Origin: Mechercharimyces sp. CAU 1602
GTDB lineage: Bacteria > Bacillota > Bacilli > Thermoactinomycetales > JANTPT01
DNA: 64,000 bases
Direction: 5' to 3'
Assembly (NCBI RefSeq): GCF_024753565.1
Contig: NZ_JANTPT010000001.1
Span: forward strand, 1,753,336-1,817,335
Under the pieces are notes generated by a model that saw nothing but the letters and a program-made list of their open reading frames with translations, was not told the DNA's origin and searched no databases. A program made the position numbers and the translations under genes. Shown here one piece after another: positions 50,876 to 60,037 of this stretch; the first letter of the stretch is position 1, and every line of letters begins with the position of its first letter.

Positions 50876-51078
50876 TCCTCGTTCCTCATCATTAGCAGTT
50901 AATCAAGTAAAACCTCATCGGATTTATCGGAAATAAACCCATCCTACTTTTATCTTATCACTTTCCATCACATCATGGAAATTAGTTTTTGCCCTCTTCC
51001 TCTCCTTTCTATCTCCATATGCTCATGGATTTTTTTCAACTGAGCGATTATAATGGTGAGGAAAGGAGTGTACGCGAT

Positions 51079-51300
51079 ATGGAAGAACAAGTGCAAGTTG
51101 TTTTGGATAAATTGCGCCCCTTCATCCAACAAGATGGCGGCGACGTGGAACTCGTAGAGATCGAAGATGGCATTGTTCGTGTACGTTTACTAGGTGCATG
51201 TGGCAGCTGTCCTAGCTCCACCATCACTTTAAAAGCAGGTATCGAACGTGCATTGGTTGAGGAAGTTCCCGGTGTAAAAGAGGTTGAGCAAGTTCTCTAA
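51079..51300 (+). CDS. yutI: NifU-like iron-sulfur scaffold/carrier
   Basis: The ATG at 51079 follows AAAGGAG and gives 73 residues, the size of a NifU C-terminal domain. Cluster-binding Cys41 and Cys44 lie in [11 protein letters not shown], after [11 protein letters not shown]. It is shorter than B. subtilis YutI (111). It likely hands clusters to apo-proteins. Confidence 0.93.
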   Translation: MEEQVQVVLDKLRPFIQQDGGDVELVEIEDGIVRVRLLGACGSCPSSTITLKAGIERALVEEVPGVKEVEQVL

Positions 51301-51326
51301 ACTCTCTTTACTACGTATATACGCTA

Positions 51327-51367
51327 AAAACCCCGCTTTGGAGTGATCCAAAGCGGGGTTTTTATTT
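51327..51367. terminator. Bidirectional terminator
   Basis: A GC-rich 16-bp stem (51327-51342 with 51347-51362) followed by TTTATTTT on the plus strand and AAAA-rich on the other. Confidence 0.92.
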
Positions 51368-52383
51368 TAAGTTGCATCAGCGGAATGAACAGGTCTTCCT
51401 TCTTTTTTCATTGACTCTTCTTGATATAGATGGCAAGCAACCCAATGTTTCGGACGAGCTTCTAGCCATTCCGGAACTTCTTTTGCACAAATATCCATCG
51501 CTTGTGGGCAGCGAGTACGGAACCGGCATCCACTCGGTGGATCAATTGGACTTGGTACATCTCCTTCAAGAATGATACGCTCACGCTCATGCTTCGTATT
51601 TGGATCTGGAATTGGCACCGCAGAGAGTAACGCCTGTGTATATGGATGAAGTGTATGCTCATATAGCTCATCACTATCTGACAACTCTACCATGCTACCC
51701 AAATACATGACACCAATGCGATCACTAATATATTTTACCATCGATAAGTCATGGGCGATGAAAAGGTAGGTAAGACCTTCTTTGCGTTGTAAATCTTTCA
51801 TCAAGTTAACCACTTGAGCCTGGATTGATACATCCAACGCTGAAATAGGCTCATCTGCAATAATAAACTTTGGATTAAGCGCCAAAGCACGAGCAATCCC
51901 AATCCGTTGCCGTTGGCCACCACTAAACTCATGTGGGAAACGAGAAGCATGATCTTCTTTCAGTCCCACAATCCTTAATAGTTCATGCACACGTTTGCGA
52001 CGCTCTTCACCACTCAACAATCCATGAATATCAATTCCTTCTGCAATGATATCCATAACCGTCATCCGCGGATTTAATGATGCATAAGGGTCCTGAAAAA
52101 TCATTTGCATCTCTTGATTAAACTTTTTTAGCTTTTTCCCTTTTAGTTTATAAATATCTTCTCCATCAAAAATAGCTTCCCCATCAGTCGCATTATACAG
52201 ACGAATTAATGTACGACCAACTGTAGATTTACCGCACCCCGATTCGCCCACAAGGCCAAATGTTTCTCCTTGATATATATCAAATGTTACACCATCAACA
52301 GCCTTTACTTTTTTTCCTTGACCCATATTAAAGTGCTTCGTTAAGTTTTTCACTTCGAGAATTTTCTCTGCTGTTTTTGCCAT
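51367..52383 (-). CDS. oppF: Oligopeptide ABC transporter ATPase OppF
   Basis: The 338-residue ATPase has Walker [10 protein letters not shown] (residues 46-54), signature FSGGQRQR, Walker B KFIIADEP, and the C-terminal oligopeptide-ABC region [15 protein letters not shown] with spaced cysteines. It should pair with OppD, whose gene lies 2.2 kb upstream beyond a second binding-protein gene. Transcribed from its own promoter at 52562-52590. Confidence 0.94.
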   Translation of the reverse strand: MAKTAEKILEVKNLTKHFNMGQGKKVKAVDGVTFDIYQGETFGLVGESGCGKSTVGRTLIRLYNATDGEAIFDGEDIYKLKGKKLKKFNQEMQMIFQDPYASLNPRMTVMDIIAEGIDIHGLLSGEERRKRVHELLRIVGLKEDHASRFPHEFSGGQRQRIGIARALALNPKFIIADEPISALDVSIQAQVVNLMKDLQRKEGLTYLFIAHDLSMVKYISDRIGVMYLGSMVELSDSDELYEHTLHPYTQALLSAVPIPDPNTKHERERIILEGDVPSPIDPPSGCRFRTRCPQAMDICAKEVPEWLEARPKHWVACHLYQEESMKKEGRPVHSADAT

Positions 52384-52684
52384 GATGTCACCCTCCGATC
52401 ACATAGTATCCACTAATTCGTAGCTTAATAAAAATGATAAATTAAAAATAATATCTTCTATCACTTTATACATCATTAAAAATAAGCATCCATCCATAAG
52501 TTAGGCTAATCTCAGTCTGATATCTCATACTTCACAGAGTCACCGATACACGTATTCTTTGATTATACTTAGAAATCACTCATACTTCAATGAGATTTAA
52601 TCCCTGTACCAATAATTGAGCACCTAAAATGCCTATCCATCTGGACTGATTCACCCTAAGGCAGTCTGATTCCATTCGCAAGGA
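52384..52684. other. Intergenic region upstream of oppF
   Basis: No gene is seen. It is AT-rich and contains the oppF promoter and a leader of about 170 bases, in which I saw no clear riboswitch or terminator. Confidence 0.5.
52562..52590 (-). promoter_or_regulatory. oppF promoter
   Basis: TTGAAG (52585-52590) and TATAAT (52562-52567) with a 17-base spacer on the minus strand. Confidence 0.75.
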
Positions 52685-52720
52685 AGAATCGCTCGCGGGT
52701 ACCGCCACGAGCGATTCTTC
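52685..52720 (-). terminator. Terminator of the second oppA gene
   Basis: A 12-bp stem (52709-52720 with 52685-52696), GC-rich, with a 12-base loop. The T tract is short (TTCTTCC), so some read-through is possible. Confidence 0.7.
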
Positions 52721-52735
52721 TTCCCCAAACCAGCT

Positions 52736-54364
52736 TTACTCATCTTCGCTTCGATCAATATACGCCCACTTCAGAGAAAAATCTGAGCCAAATGCATATC
52801 TGGCGATATCTTTTACGTAAGATTTCTCTACATACGCTTCCTTACCGTAATCCAGTGTTGCGATTGCGGCTTCTTCTAACAAGATTCTTTCCGCTTCACG
52901 CAAATCATTTGCCCTCTTTTCATAATCAGTGGTACTCTTCGACTCTTCCACCAGGTTATGATACCTTTCATTCATCCACTTTCCATAATTCAATTCATTG
53001 TCCATTTGAAATAATTCTAAGAAGGTCATCGGGTCGTTATAATCTCCGATCCAACCCATAAGCGATACATCAAACGCCCCTTCTCCTTCCAATTTATAGC
53101 GCACTTTAGACGGCACCGCTTTCACGTTTACGGTGATACCTAGATACTTTTCCCATTGTTCCCTCAAAAAAACAGCTTTCTTACGGGTAGTATCATCATC
53201 AGAAACAAGAAGCGTAAACGTTGGTTTTTCCGAAGTATTCAGCTCACGTAACCCTTCCTTTAAAGATGATTTCGCTTCAACAGGCTCAAAGATTTGAATG
53301 GGATAATCACGAAAAGGTTGTCCACTAATAAAAATCGTAGGCGGGATAAGTCCGCCTGCAGGTTCAGATCCATCCTTTAGGACTTTTTCTGACCATGCTT
53401 CTCGATCAATAGCTGCACTTAACGCTTTCCTTACATTTTGATTTTGGAGATATTTATTTTTCGTATTAAAGTTTAGATATGAGGTCGTCGCCTTCGTGAC
53501 GGTGATATATTCTTTCGTCTGATTAAACGCACTAGTGAAAGATTGGCTCAATTGTGCTACATCTGCTTTATCAGACATATACTGCTTGACTCCATCAGAT
53601 GTCTTTTTTAGTACGTTTACTCTCGCTTCTTCTATTGATACTACATTACGATCCCAATACGTATCATTTTTCTTCATCCTATAAAACTCATTTTTATTCC
53701 ATTCCGACAGAACAAACGGACCGTTATACGCTACCGACTCTGCCGATTGCCCATATTCTTCACCATACTTTTCTACAAATTCTTTTCTCTGTGGATAAAA
53801 AGAAGGGAAGGCCATGAGATCTAAAAAGTATGGAATGGGTTCATTTAACTGTACTTGTAACGTTTTATCATCGATCGATACAATTCCCACATCTTCTTTA
53901 TTCGCTTCCTCAGTCCGATACTCTTTCGCATTTAAAATCGAATCAAAGATATAGGAATACTCGCCACCTGTTTTCGGGTCTAGCGTCCGTTCCCAAGAAT
54001 ATTCAAAATCTTGTGCTGTTATTTCCTCACCATCATGCCATTTAGCATCTCGCAAATGAAAGGTGTATTTCTTCTTATCCTCGCTAATTTCAACACTCTC
54101 CGCAATCGCTTTTACAGGCTTCCCATCCTGATTAATTCTCATTAGCCCTTCCATCGTATTATCGAGCGCGTTAAAAGTAGAAGTGTCAATTGCCTTTGAT
54201 ACATCCAACGTCACAATATCTTGTGTAGTCGTTAAAGTAAGTTTCTGCTCTCCCTCTACTTTTTTAGCACTATCGCTCTCCACATCGAGTCCACTACATC
54301 CGGACAGTACGACTGCACTCGATATCACTGCAACCAATGTCGACCTGACCCACTTCTGCATCAT
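52736..54364 (-). CDS. Oligopeptide-binding lipoprotein (second OppA)
   Basis: The 542-residue SBP_bac_5 protein has a lipobox signal (VVLSGCSG, Cys about residue 23). Family blocks: FHLRDAKWHDGEEITAQDFEYSWERTL (in parts, about residues 101-127) and YNGPFVLSEW. It shares layout with the other OppA of this locus but is clearly diverged and may give the transporter a different peptide range. It stands as its own unit between oppD and oppF. Confidence 0.93.
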   Translation of the reverse strand: MMQKWVRSTLVAVISSAVVLSGCSGLDVESDSAKKVEGEQKLTLTTTQDIVTLDVSKAIDTSTFNALDNTMEGLMRINQDGKPVKAIAESVEISEDKKKYTFHLRDAKWHDGEEITAQDFEYSWERTLDPKTGGEYSYIFDSILNAKEYRTEEANKEDVGIVSIDDKTLQVQLNEPIPYFLDLMAFPSFYPQRKEFVEKYGEEYGQSAESVAYNGPFVLSEWNKNEFYRMKKNDTYWDRNVVSIEEARVNVLKKTSDGVKQYMSDKADVAQLSQSFTSAFNQTKEYITVTKATTSYLNFNTKNKYLQNQNVRKALSAAIDREAWSEKVLKDGSEPAGGLIPPTIFISGQPFRDYPIQIFEPVEAKSSLKEGLRELNTSEKPTFTLLVSDDDTTRKKAVFLREQWEKYLGITVNVKAVPSKVRYKLEGEGAFDVSLMGWIGDYNDPMTFLELFQMDNELNYGKWMNERYHNLVEESKSTTDYEKRANDLREAERILLEEAAIATLDYGKEAYVEKSYVKDIARYAFGSDFSLKWAYIDRSEDE

Positions 54365-54481
54365 ATATCCCCCTTAGCCTTCAAGTATACACTTCCTAAA
54401 CTGCACAATCCCCATACTATATAATCTGATTCTATCTATAGTATAAATAAAGATTGCAATTTAGAAAAGTCTACACGCACA

Positions 54482-54515
54482 TTATTCAGGATGAAAGCGA
54501 TTTCATCCTGAATAA
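54482..54515 (-). terminator. 15-bp perfect hairpin between oppD and second oppA
   Basis: Stem 54482-54496 with 54501-54515, 4-base loop. No T tract follows on the minus strand, so it may protect RNA ends rather than terminate. The same bases include ATGAAAGCGATTTCA, a full match to the cre consensus. Confidence 0.5.
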
Positions 54516-54521
54516 CGGATG

Positions 54522-54554
54522 AATCGAAGGCCTACATTGTCATGGCCTCCGATT
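54522..54554 (-). terminator. 11-bp hairpin just after oppD
   Basis: AATCGGAGGCC pairs with GGCCTTCGATT (one G-U), directly after the oppD stop. No T tract, so a weak terminator or a stabilising 3' hairpin. Confidence 0.45.
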
Positions 54555-54561
54555 ATCAATG

Positions 54562-55593
54562 TTATTTTGAACCAATTTCTTCTAGTATTTTTTCGCGATC
54601 TACTGGTGGAGCATCTGGATGCTCTAACCAACAAAATGTTTTGTGCGTATCGGAAATCACAGATTCCTCCGGCCATTCCTCTTTACAAATCTTCATAGCA
54701 TGAGGACAACGATCAGCAAACGGACATCCCTGTGGTGGTTGCAAAAGGTCAGGTGGCGATCCTGGAATCGGCTTCAGATCATTATCTTTTTGCCAATCTA
54801 AAGAAGGCATCGAACCCATCAAGCCCCATGTATAAGGATGGCGTGGATTATTAAAGATTTCTTCCACGGTGCCCGTTTCTACCACTTTTCCTCCATACAT
54901 CACAGCTACACGTTGCGCCGTTTCAGCAACAACACCCAAATCATGGGTGATAAGAATAATAGCAGTATTGGTTTTTTCTTGTAAATCTTTCATTAAATCA
55001 AGGATTTGAGCCTGAATCGTAACGTCTAGAGCGGTTGTCGGCTCATCCGCTATTAACACCTTAGGATTACATGCAAGTGCAATCGCAATCATCGCACGTT
55101 GTCGCATTCCTCCACTAAATTGATGAGGGTACGATTTAATGCGGCTTTCCGGATGAGGAATCCCTACCAAACGTAACATTTCCTCTGCGCGCTTCCACGC
55201 TTCCCCTTTAGATATATCTTGGTGCCAGAGCAGACCTTCAACAATTTGTTGTCCTATGGTCATAGTCGGGTTAAGTGAGGTCATCGGGTCTTGAAAGATC
55301 ATCGCAATTTCTGACCCGCGCATTTTATACATTTCTTTTTCAGGTAGCTCGGTTAGCCCTTTGCCCTCAAATTGAATACTGCCCTCTTTAATCTCACCTG
55401 GAGGCATAGGGATCAGACGCATTATCGACTGCGCAGTCACGCTCTTCCCACTCCCTGATTCCCCTACAATCGCGAGAGCTTCGCCTTTATTTAATGTAAG
55501 ATTTACTCCACGCACAGCATAAACTTCCCCTGCAAATGTGTGGAAAGAGACATGTAAGTCTTTTACTTCCAATAAATGATCCACTGTTTCCAA
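54562..55593 (-). CDS. oppD: Oligopeptide ABC transporter ATPase OppD
   Basis: The 343-residue ATPase has Walker A GESGSGKS (residues 44-51), signature FSGGMRQR, Walker B KVLIADEP, and C-terminal GCPFADRCPHAMKIC cysteines. It lies 6 bases after oppC. In most genomes oppF follows directly; here a binding-protein gene intervenes. Confidence 0.95.
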   Translation of the reverse strand: METVDHLLEVKDLHVSFHTFAGEVYAVRGVNLTLNKGEALAIVGESGSGKSVTAQSIMRLIPMPPGEIKEGSIQFEGKGLTELPEKEMYKMRGSEIAMIFQDPMTSLNPTMTIGQQIVEGLLWHQDISKGEAWKRAEEMLRLVGIPHPESRIKSYPHQFSGGMRQRAMIAIALACNPKVLIADEPTTALDVTIQAQILDLMKDLQEKTNTAIILITHDLGVVAETAQRVAVMYGGKVVETGTVEEIFNNPRHPYTWGLMGSMPSLDWQKDNDLKPIPGSPPDLLQPPQGCPFADRCPHAMKICKEEWPEESVISDTHKTFCWLEHPDAPPVDREKILEEIGSK

Positions 55594-55599
55594 CCTCCT

Positions 55600-56544
55600 T
55601 TACTTCCGCATTTTTGGATCAAGTGCATCGCGCAACCCATCGCCTAATGCATTAAATGCTAATAGCACTAAACTCAAGAAAAAGGCGGGGAAGAACAAAC
55701 GCCACCATGAATCAATATAAGGAGAAATAACAATCAAACTATCATTAATCATCGTACCCCAACTAGCAAAGGGTGCTTGAATACCTAAGCCTAAGAAACT
55801 CAAAAATGCTTCTGCAAAGATGGCATTAGGAACCGTAAACGTAACCAAAACTAAGATAGGTCCCATCGAATTTGGAATCAAGTGTTTAGATAACAATCTC
55901 CAGGTACTTGCTCCCATTGTGGTCGCACACAATACATATTCTTGTTCTTTTAACTGGAGTACTTGTCCACGTACCAAACGCGCCATATTTAACCACCCGG
56001 TAATGGATAGAGCAATAATAATCGTTACTAGGCCTGGTTCCATAATCACCAGGAGTAAAATAACAACCAACAGATAAGGCAGTCCCCACAGAACGTCCAC
56101 AATCCTCATCATAAACTCGTCTGTTCGCCCACCTCGAAAACCTGAAATACCACCATAAATAACACCCACAATAAGGTCAATCAAAGCAGCAGCAATCCCT
56201 ACCGTTAGAGAAACCCCTGCACCATACCAAGTACGTGTAAACACGTCTCTTCCAAGGTCATCCGTACCAAACCAATGCTCACCTGATAAAGGCGCATCCC
56301 GATTTAAAAGGTCCTGTTCTTCATAAGAGATATCACTAAATACGGGTACAGCAATCGCCATCAATATCAGTGCCATAATAATAATAAGACCAGTAAGGGC
56401 TAACTTGTTCTGTTTTAGCCTTCTCCATGAATCTTTCCAATAACCTACACTAGGTCGCTTAATATCTTCTGCATTATTGTCATTTTGAGTTAGCCGCTCA
56501 AACTTTTCTGCTGGAATTGCCATCTTATTTTGCCTCCTTTCCAC
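55600..56544 (-). CDS. oppC: Oligopeptide ABC transporter permease OppC
   Basis: The 314-residue permease has an N-terminal OppC-type extension and first segment (about residues 40-62), the LNRDAPLSGEHWFGTDDLGRD-type OppC block, and six membrane segments with the EAA loop (EYVLCATTMGAS, then RLLSKHLIPN). It overlaps oppB by 20 bases. Confidence 0.95.
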   Translation of the reverse strand: MERRQNKMAIPAEKFERLTQNDNNAEDIKRPSVGYWKDSWRRLKQNKLALTGLIIIMALILMAIAVPVFSDISYEEQDLLNRDAPLSGEHWFGTDDLGRDVFTRTWYGAGVSLTVGIAAALIDLIVGVIYGGISGFRGGRTDEFMMRIVDVLWGLPYLLVVILLLVIMEPGLVTIIIALSITGWLNMARLVRGQVLQLKEQEYVLCATTMGASTWRLLSKHLIPNSMGPILVLVTFTVPNAIFAEAFLSFLGLGIQAPFASWGTMINDSLIVISPYIDSWWRLFFPAFFLSLVLLAFNALGDGLRDALDPKMRK

Positions 56545-57460
56545 CTAACTTAATGCGAGGATCAATCCAGGAATAAGCAATATCAACCAAGAAGTTTACC
56601 ATGATTAATAGTGCAGAGTAGAAGATAGTCATACCCATAATTACAGGATAATCCCGGTTACTGATGCTCTCAACGAAATGCTTCCCTATTCCTGGGATAG
56701 CAAAAATCTTTTCAATAACAAAACTTCCCGTTAATATTCCAATAGCTAATGGACCGATAATGGTTACAACAGGCAAAATAGCATTACGTACCGTATGCCG
56801 GCTTACAACAAAATAAGGTGATAGTCCCTTTGCTCTGGCTGTCCGAATATAATCTTGTCCCAGCACTTCTAACATATTGGAACGCATTAGGCGTGTCACC
56901 AAAGCGAGTGGTAATGAAGAGAGCGCTATTGCAGGTAGTATCGTGTACTCAAACCCGTTCCACCCTGCCAAAGGGAGCAACTCCCATTCTACGCCAAAGT
57001 ACTTTTGGAATAAAGGTGCGATAACAAAGCTGGGCACAGATAATCCAATTACTGCTAGAAACATTGCTAGGTAGTCTAATGGCTTATTTTGCTGTAAGGA
57101 TGCAATAATTCCTAGAAAGAGACCAATAATAACCGCAATGATCATCGCTTCAATCCCTAAAACAGCGGACACTGGGAACCCTTCAGCGATAAGATCGTTC
57201 ACTCCACGGCTTGCTTGTTTAATAGAAGGTCCTAGATCAAACTGAGCCAGATCTTTGAGATAGAGCACATATTGCGTAGGTAGTGGCTCGTTCAAGTTAT
57301 ATTCGGCTCTTAGGTTATTAAGAATTTCCTCCGAGTATTTTTTCTCGCTCGTAAATGGATCACCTGGAATCAAGTTCATTAATACAAACGTCAAGGTTGC
57401 AATTACCCATAATGTAATTGCCATCATGATAAATCGCTTCCCTATATAACGAATCATCAT
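56525..57460 (-). CDS. oppB: Oligopeptide ABC transporter permease OppB
   Basis: The permease has about 311 residues, MIRYIGKRFIMMAITLWVI at the start, then LIPGDPF, six membrane segments and the EAA loop DYIRTARAKGLSPYFVVSRH (about residues 205-224). The ATG at 57460 (or 57457) is set by AGGAGGTG 6-9 bases upstream; the frame is open further to 57493. It follows oppA after a hairpin. Confidence 0.94.
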   Translation of the reverse strand: MMIRYIGKRFIMMAITLWVIATLTFVLMNLIPGDPFTSEKKYSEEILNNLRAEYNLNEPLPTQYVLYLKDLAQFDLGPSIKQASRGVNDLIAEGFPVSAVLGIEAMIIAVIIGLFLGIIASLQQNKPLDYLAMFLAVIGLSVPSFVIAPLFQKYFGVEWELLPLAGWNGFEYTILPAIALSSLPLALVTRLMRSNMLEVLGQDYIRTARAKGLSPYFVVSRHTVRNAILPVVTIIGPLAIGILTGSFVIEKIFAIPGIGKHFVESISNRDYPVIMGMTIFYSALLIMVNFLVDIAYSWIDPRIKLGGKEAK

Positions 57461-57498
57461 TCGCCACCTCCTTGAAATTAAACTGAAGGACACAGGAA

Positions 57499-57520
57499 AG
57501 TCACCCTTATGAGGGTGACT
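57499..57520 (-). terminator. Hairpin between oppA and oppB
   Basis: A 9-bp perfect stem (57499-57507 with 57512-57520), loop of 4. Hairpins here commonly lower permease expression relative to the binding protein; the T tract is only TTTCC. Confidence 0.55.
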
Positions 57521-57549
57521 CCCCGCAACCCTTCTCTAAAAATTATGCT

Positions 57550-59214
57550 CTAGTGCTTGGTGATGTATGCTTCGCTAAAGTCTACTTGTCCATCTACAGT
57601 ATACACTACATCTTTAACATAGTCTTTCGACATGTGGCTCTCAGTGTAGAAGTATACTGGTGCTACAGGCATTTCATCCATTAGCACTTGCTCAGCCTTA
57701 CGCATAGCTTCCATACGAACTTCTTGATCGATCGTTGATTTCGCTTCTTTGATCAACTTATCGTATTCCTTGTTGCTAAAGCTTGGGTCGTTTTGCCCAG
57801 AATCAGTTTCATACATGTCCATAAAGGTCATTGGATCAATATAATCAGGCAGCCAACCAAAGCGTGCCATTTGGAAATCGCCATTCCCTTTTTCTTCAAG
57901 GAAGACTTTCCACTCCGAATTTTTCAGTTTCACATCAACACCCAAGTTCTTTTTCAACATTTGTTGAACAGCTTCAGCGATTTTTTTGTGACCATCGCTG
58001 GTGTTGTAAGACAAAGTAACGTCTGGAAGCTCTTTATATCCTTCTTCTTTCATTCCTTCTTCTAACAACTTTTTCGCATCTTCAGCTTGAGCAGTTTCGC
58101 TGATGAACGGTTTGTAGTCGCCACTTTCAAGCCATGGCTTTTCCGCATGAACATCTGGCATTTCCCAAGGAATCCAGCCTGTAGCGGGCTTCTCGCCACT
58201 AAGACTTACATTTTCAACGATGGACTTACGGTCAATCGCCATCGAGAAAGCTTTACGAATCTTGCTGTTGGTAAATGGCTCTTTTTCTACGTTGAATTCA
58301 TATGCATAGGTTCCAATAATTGGACTTGCAACTGCTTTTTCTTCTTTAATTAACTTATCAGCTAGATCTGCTGGAATGATGGTTTTATCGCCTTCATCAA
58401 ACTCACCTGTATCAAACTGCTGTAAACCAGTTTGTTCGTCTGGAACTACTGGCATATTAATTTGATCTAATTTAACACGGTCTTTACCGTAATAGTTATC
58501 ATTCTTTTTAAGTACAACTTTTTTATCATGCTCCCACGTATCTAGTACGAAAGGACCATTAGATACATAGCTATCTGCTTCCGTTCCCCATTTTGCGTTT
58601 TCTTCAACTACTTTTTTATTTACAGGCATCAATGTATAAAAAGCAGTTAAACTAACAAAGTACGGTGCTGGTTTTTCCAGCTCAACTTCCAAGGTTTTAT
58701 CGTCTACAGCTTTTACACCTACATCTTCAGCTTTACCTTTTCCTTCATTGTAGGCTTTACCATTTTTCAAGTAATGAAGTTGGTAAGCATATGGTGCTGC
58801 TGTTTTAGGATCGAGCACGCGCTTCCAAGCATATTCAAAGTCCCCTGCAGTAACTGCATCTCCATTGGACCATTTTGTATCACGCAAGTGGAACGTAATT
58901 TTCTTTCCATCTTCACTAATTTCCCACTTTTCAGCAACCCCTGGTTCGGGAATACCATTCTCATCTACTCTAGCTAAACCTTCCATTACGGATCTTACAA
59001 TCGTACCGGAAGAAGAATCTTCTGCTTTAGCTGGATCCAATGCCGGTGGTTCACTTTTTAAACGAGCGGTAGTTAAGACCTGCTCTTCAGCCATCTCTTC
59101 GCTACCAGATTTTTTCTTACTTTCTTCTCCACCACCGGTACATGCCGCAGTAAAAATCATACTGGACGCAATACCAATGGCTAAAGATCTCTTCAACCAT
59201 TTCGACTTGCTCAT
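57550..59214 (-). CDS. oppA: Oligopeptide-binding lipoprotein OppA
   Basis: ATG at 59214 follows GGGGG by 7 bases, giving 554 residues. Signal MSKSKWLKRSLAIGIASSM with lipobox TAAC (Cys about residue 25). SBP_bac_5 blocks include FHLRDTKWSNGDAVTAGDFEYAW (in parts), YVSNGPFVLDTWEHD and a late YEKWNN-type YDKLIKEAKS. It captures peptides for the OppBCDF complex. First gene of the operon. Confidence 0.94.
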   Translation of the reverse strand: MSKSKWLKRSLAIGIASSMIFTAACTGGGEESKKKSGSEEMAEEQVLTTARLKSEPPALDPAKAEDSSSGTIVRSVMEGLARVDENGIPEPGVAEKWEISEDGKKITFHLRDTKWSNGDAVTAGDFEYAWKRVLDPKTAAPYAYQLHYLKNGKAYNEGKGKAEDVGVKAVDDKTLEVELEKPAPYFVSLTAFYTLMPVNKKVVEENAKWGTEADSYVSNGPFVLDTWEHDKKVVLKKNDNYYGKDRVKLDQINMPVVPDEQTGLQQFDTGEFDEGDKTIIPADLADKLIKEEKAVASPIIGTYAYEFNVEKEPFTNSKIRKAFSMAIDRKSIVENVSLSGEKPATGWIPWEMPDVHAEKPWLESGDYKPFISETAQAEDAKKLLEEGMKEEGYKELPDVTLSYNTSDGHKKIAEAVQQMLKKNLGVDVKLKNSEWKVFLEEKGNGDFQMARFGWLPDYIDPMTFMDMYETDSGQNDPSFSNKEYDKLIKEAKSTIDQEVRMEAMRKAEQVLMDEMPVAPVYFYTESHMSKDYVKDVVYTVDGQVDFSEAYITKH

Positions 59215-59377
59215 TCCATTACCCCCTGAGAAATTATGATGTTTATATAGCAATAGCATAGAGCTAGAGCTCACTTCATTAGGTAATTAATCTGTCTCTT
59301 CTGCTTCATGAATTATCGGAATACGAGCAGAAAATAAAAGACCGCCACAACACTTGCTTACTACTATATTAATTGTA

Positions 59378-59406
59378 TTATACCCTATATTCAACTTCAA
59401 TGCGAA
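59378..59406 (-). promoter_or_regulatory. opp operon promoter
   Basis: TTCGCA (59401-59406) and TATAAT (59378-59383), spacer 17, minus strand; leader of about 155 bases. Confidence 0.6.
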
Positions 59407-59467
59407 TTACCCTTTTTCACAAAGTGATATGTGGTATATTCTAAATTGAGTTGTTTCTAGTCACAGC

Positions 59468-59476
59468 TGATATAAT
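59468..59476 (+). promoter_or_regulatory. Extended -10 promoter of the 124-residue membrane gene
   Basis: TGATATAAT (59468-59476) is an extended -10; the -35 region (GAGTTG at 17 bases) is poor. Confidence 0.5.
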
Positions 59477-59567
59477 AGCATTAAATAAGTGTTATAAGTG
59501 ATTAAAAAATCGTAAGTAATCTGACCAGTCTGTTTACATTCTACATTAGAAAGGAGTGCTTGAATAG

Positions 59568-59942
59568 TTGAAAAAAAAGGGAGCATTTCCGTTCGTACTA
59601 TGCACATTACTTATTTCCCAATATGTTTTACTCATTCTAATAACTGATAATATGACACAGCTTCTAAATGTTCTTTTTCTAACAGGGTTATGTTGCCTTA
59701 TGATTGCTGGGATCTATTATGTCATTGTTGGTGGGTTCTTTAGTGTCATGGGGAAAGGGTTTAAACTCGTTCGCGATCTTTTCCCACGACAGAGCAGTCG
59801 CTTAGAAGGTTTTCAAGAAGCACCTGATCACCTCCAGAATGAAAGTTCGTCTCATAAACACCGACTCCTTTCACAGTTAATTATTAGTATCACTATCATT
59901 GGAACGATTGATATCCTCCTCTCCTTCTTGCTGATAAAGTAA
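59568..59942 (+). CDS. Membrane protein, possibly DUF3899 family
   Basis: The 124-residue protein has three membrane segments (about residues 7-26, 33-58 and 101-122). The segment YYVIVGGFFSVMGKGFKLVRD is reminiscent of DUF3899 proteins. The TTG start at 59568 lies 11 bases after AAGGAG. Function unknown. Confidence 0.7.
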   Translation: MKKKGAFPFVLCTLLISQYVLLILITDNMTQLLNVLFLTGLCCLMIAGIYYVIVGGFFSVMGKGFKLVRDLFPRQSSRLEGFQEAPDHLQNESSSHKHRLLSQLIISITIIGTIDILLSFLLIK

Positions 59943-59953
59943 CTACAAAAATA

Positions 59954-60006
59954 AAGCCTATATTTCTCTTTGTGCCCTGTGTCACAAAGAGAAATATAGG
60001 CTTATC
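59954..60006. terminator. Bidirectional terminator (21-bp perfect stem)
   Basis: Stem 59954-59974 with 59983-60003 between the membrane gene and the converging yutH. Confidence 0.85.
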
Positions 60007-60037
60007 CCCTCTTTAGGATTTCGTCCTCTCTTTCTTT

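Noticed and set aside
50826-51078. SAM riboswitch or T-box before mccAB
   Set aside because: The mccA leader is only about 40 bases and has none of the conserved motifs.
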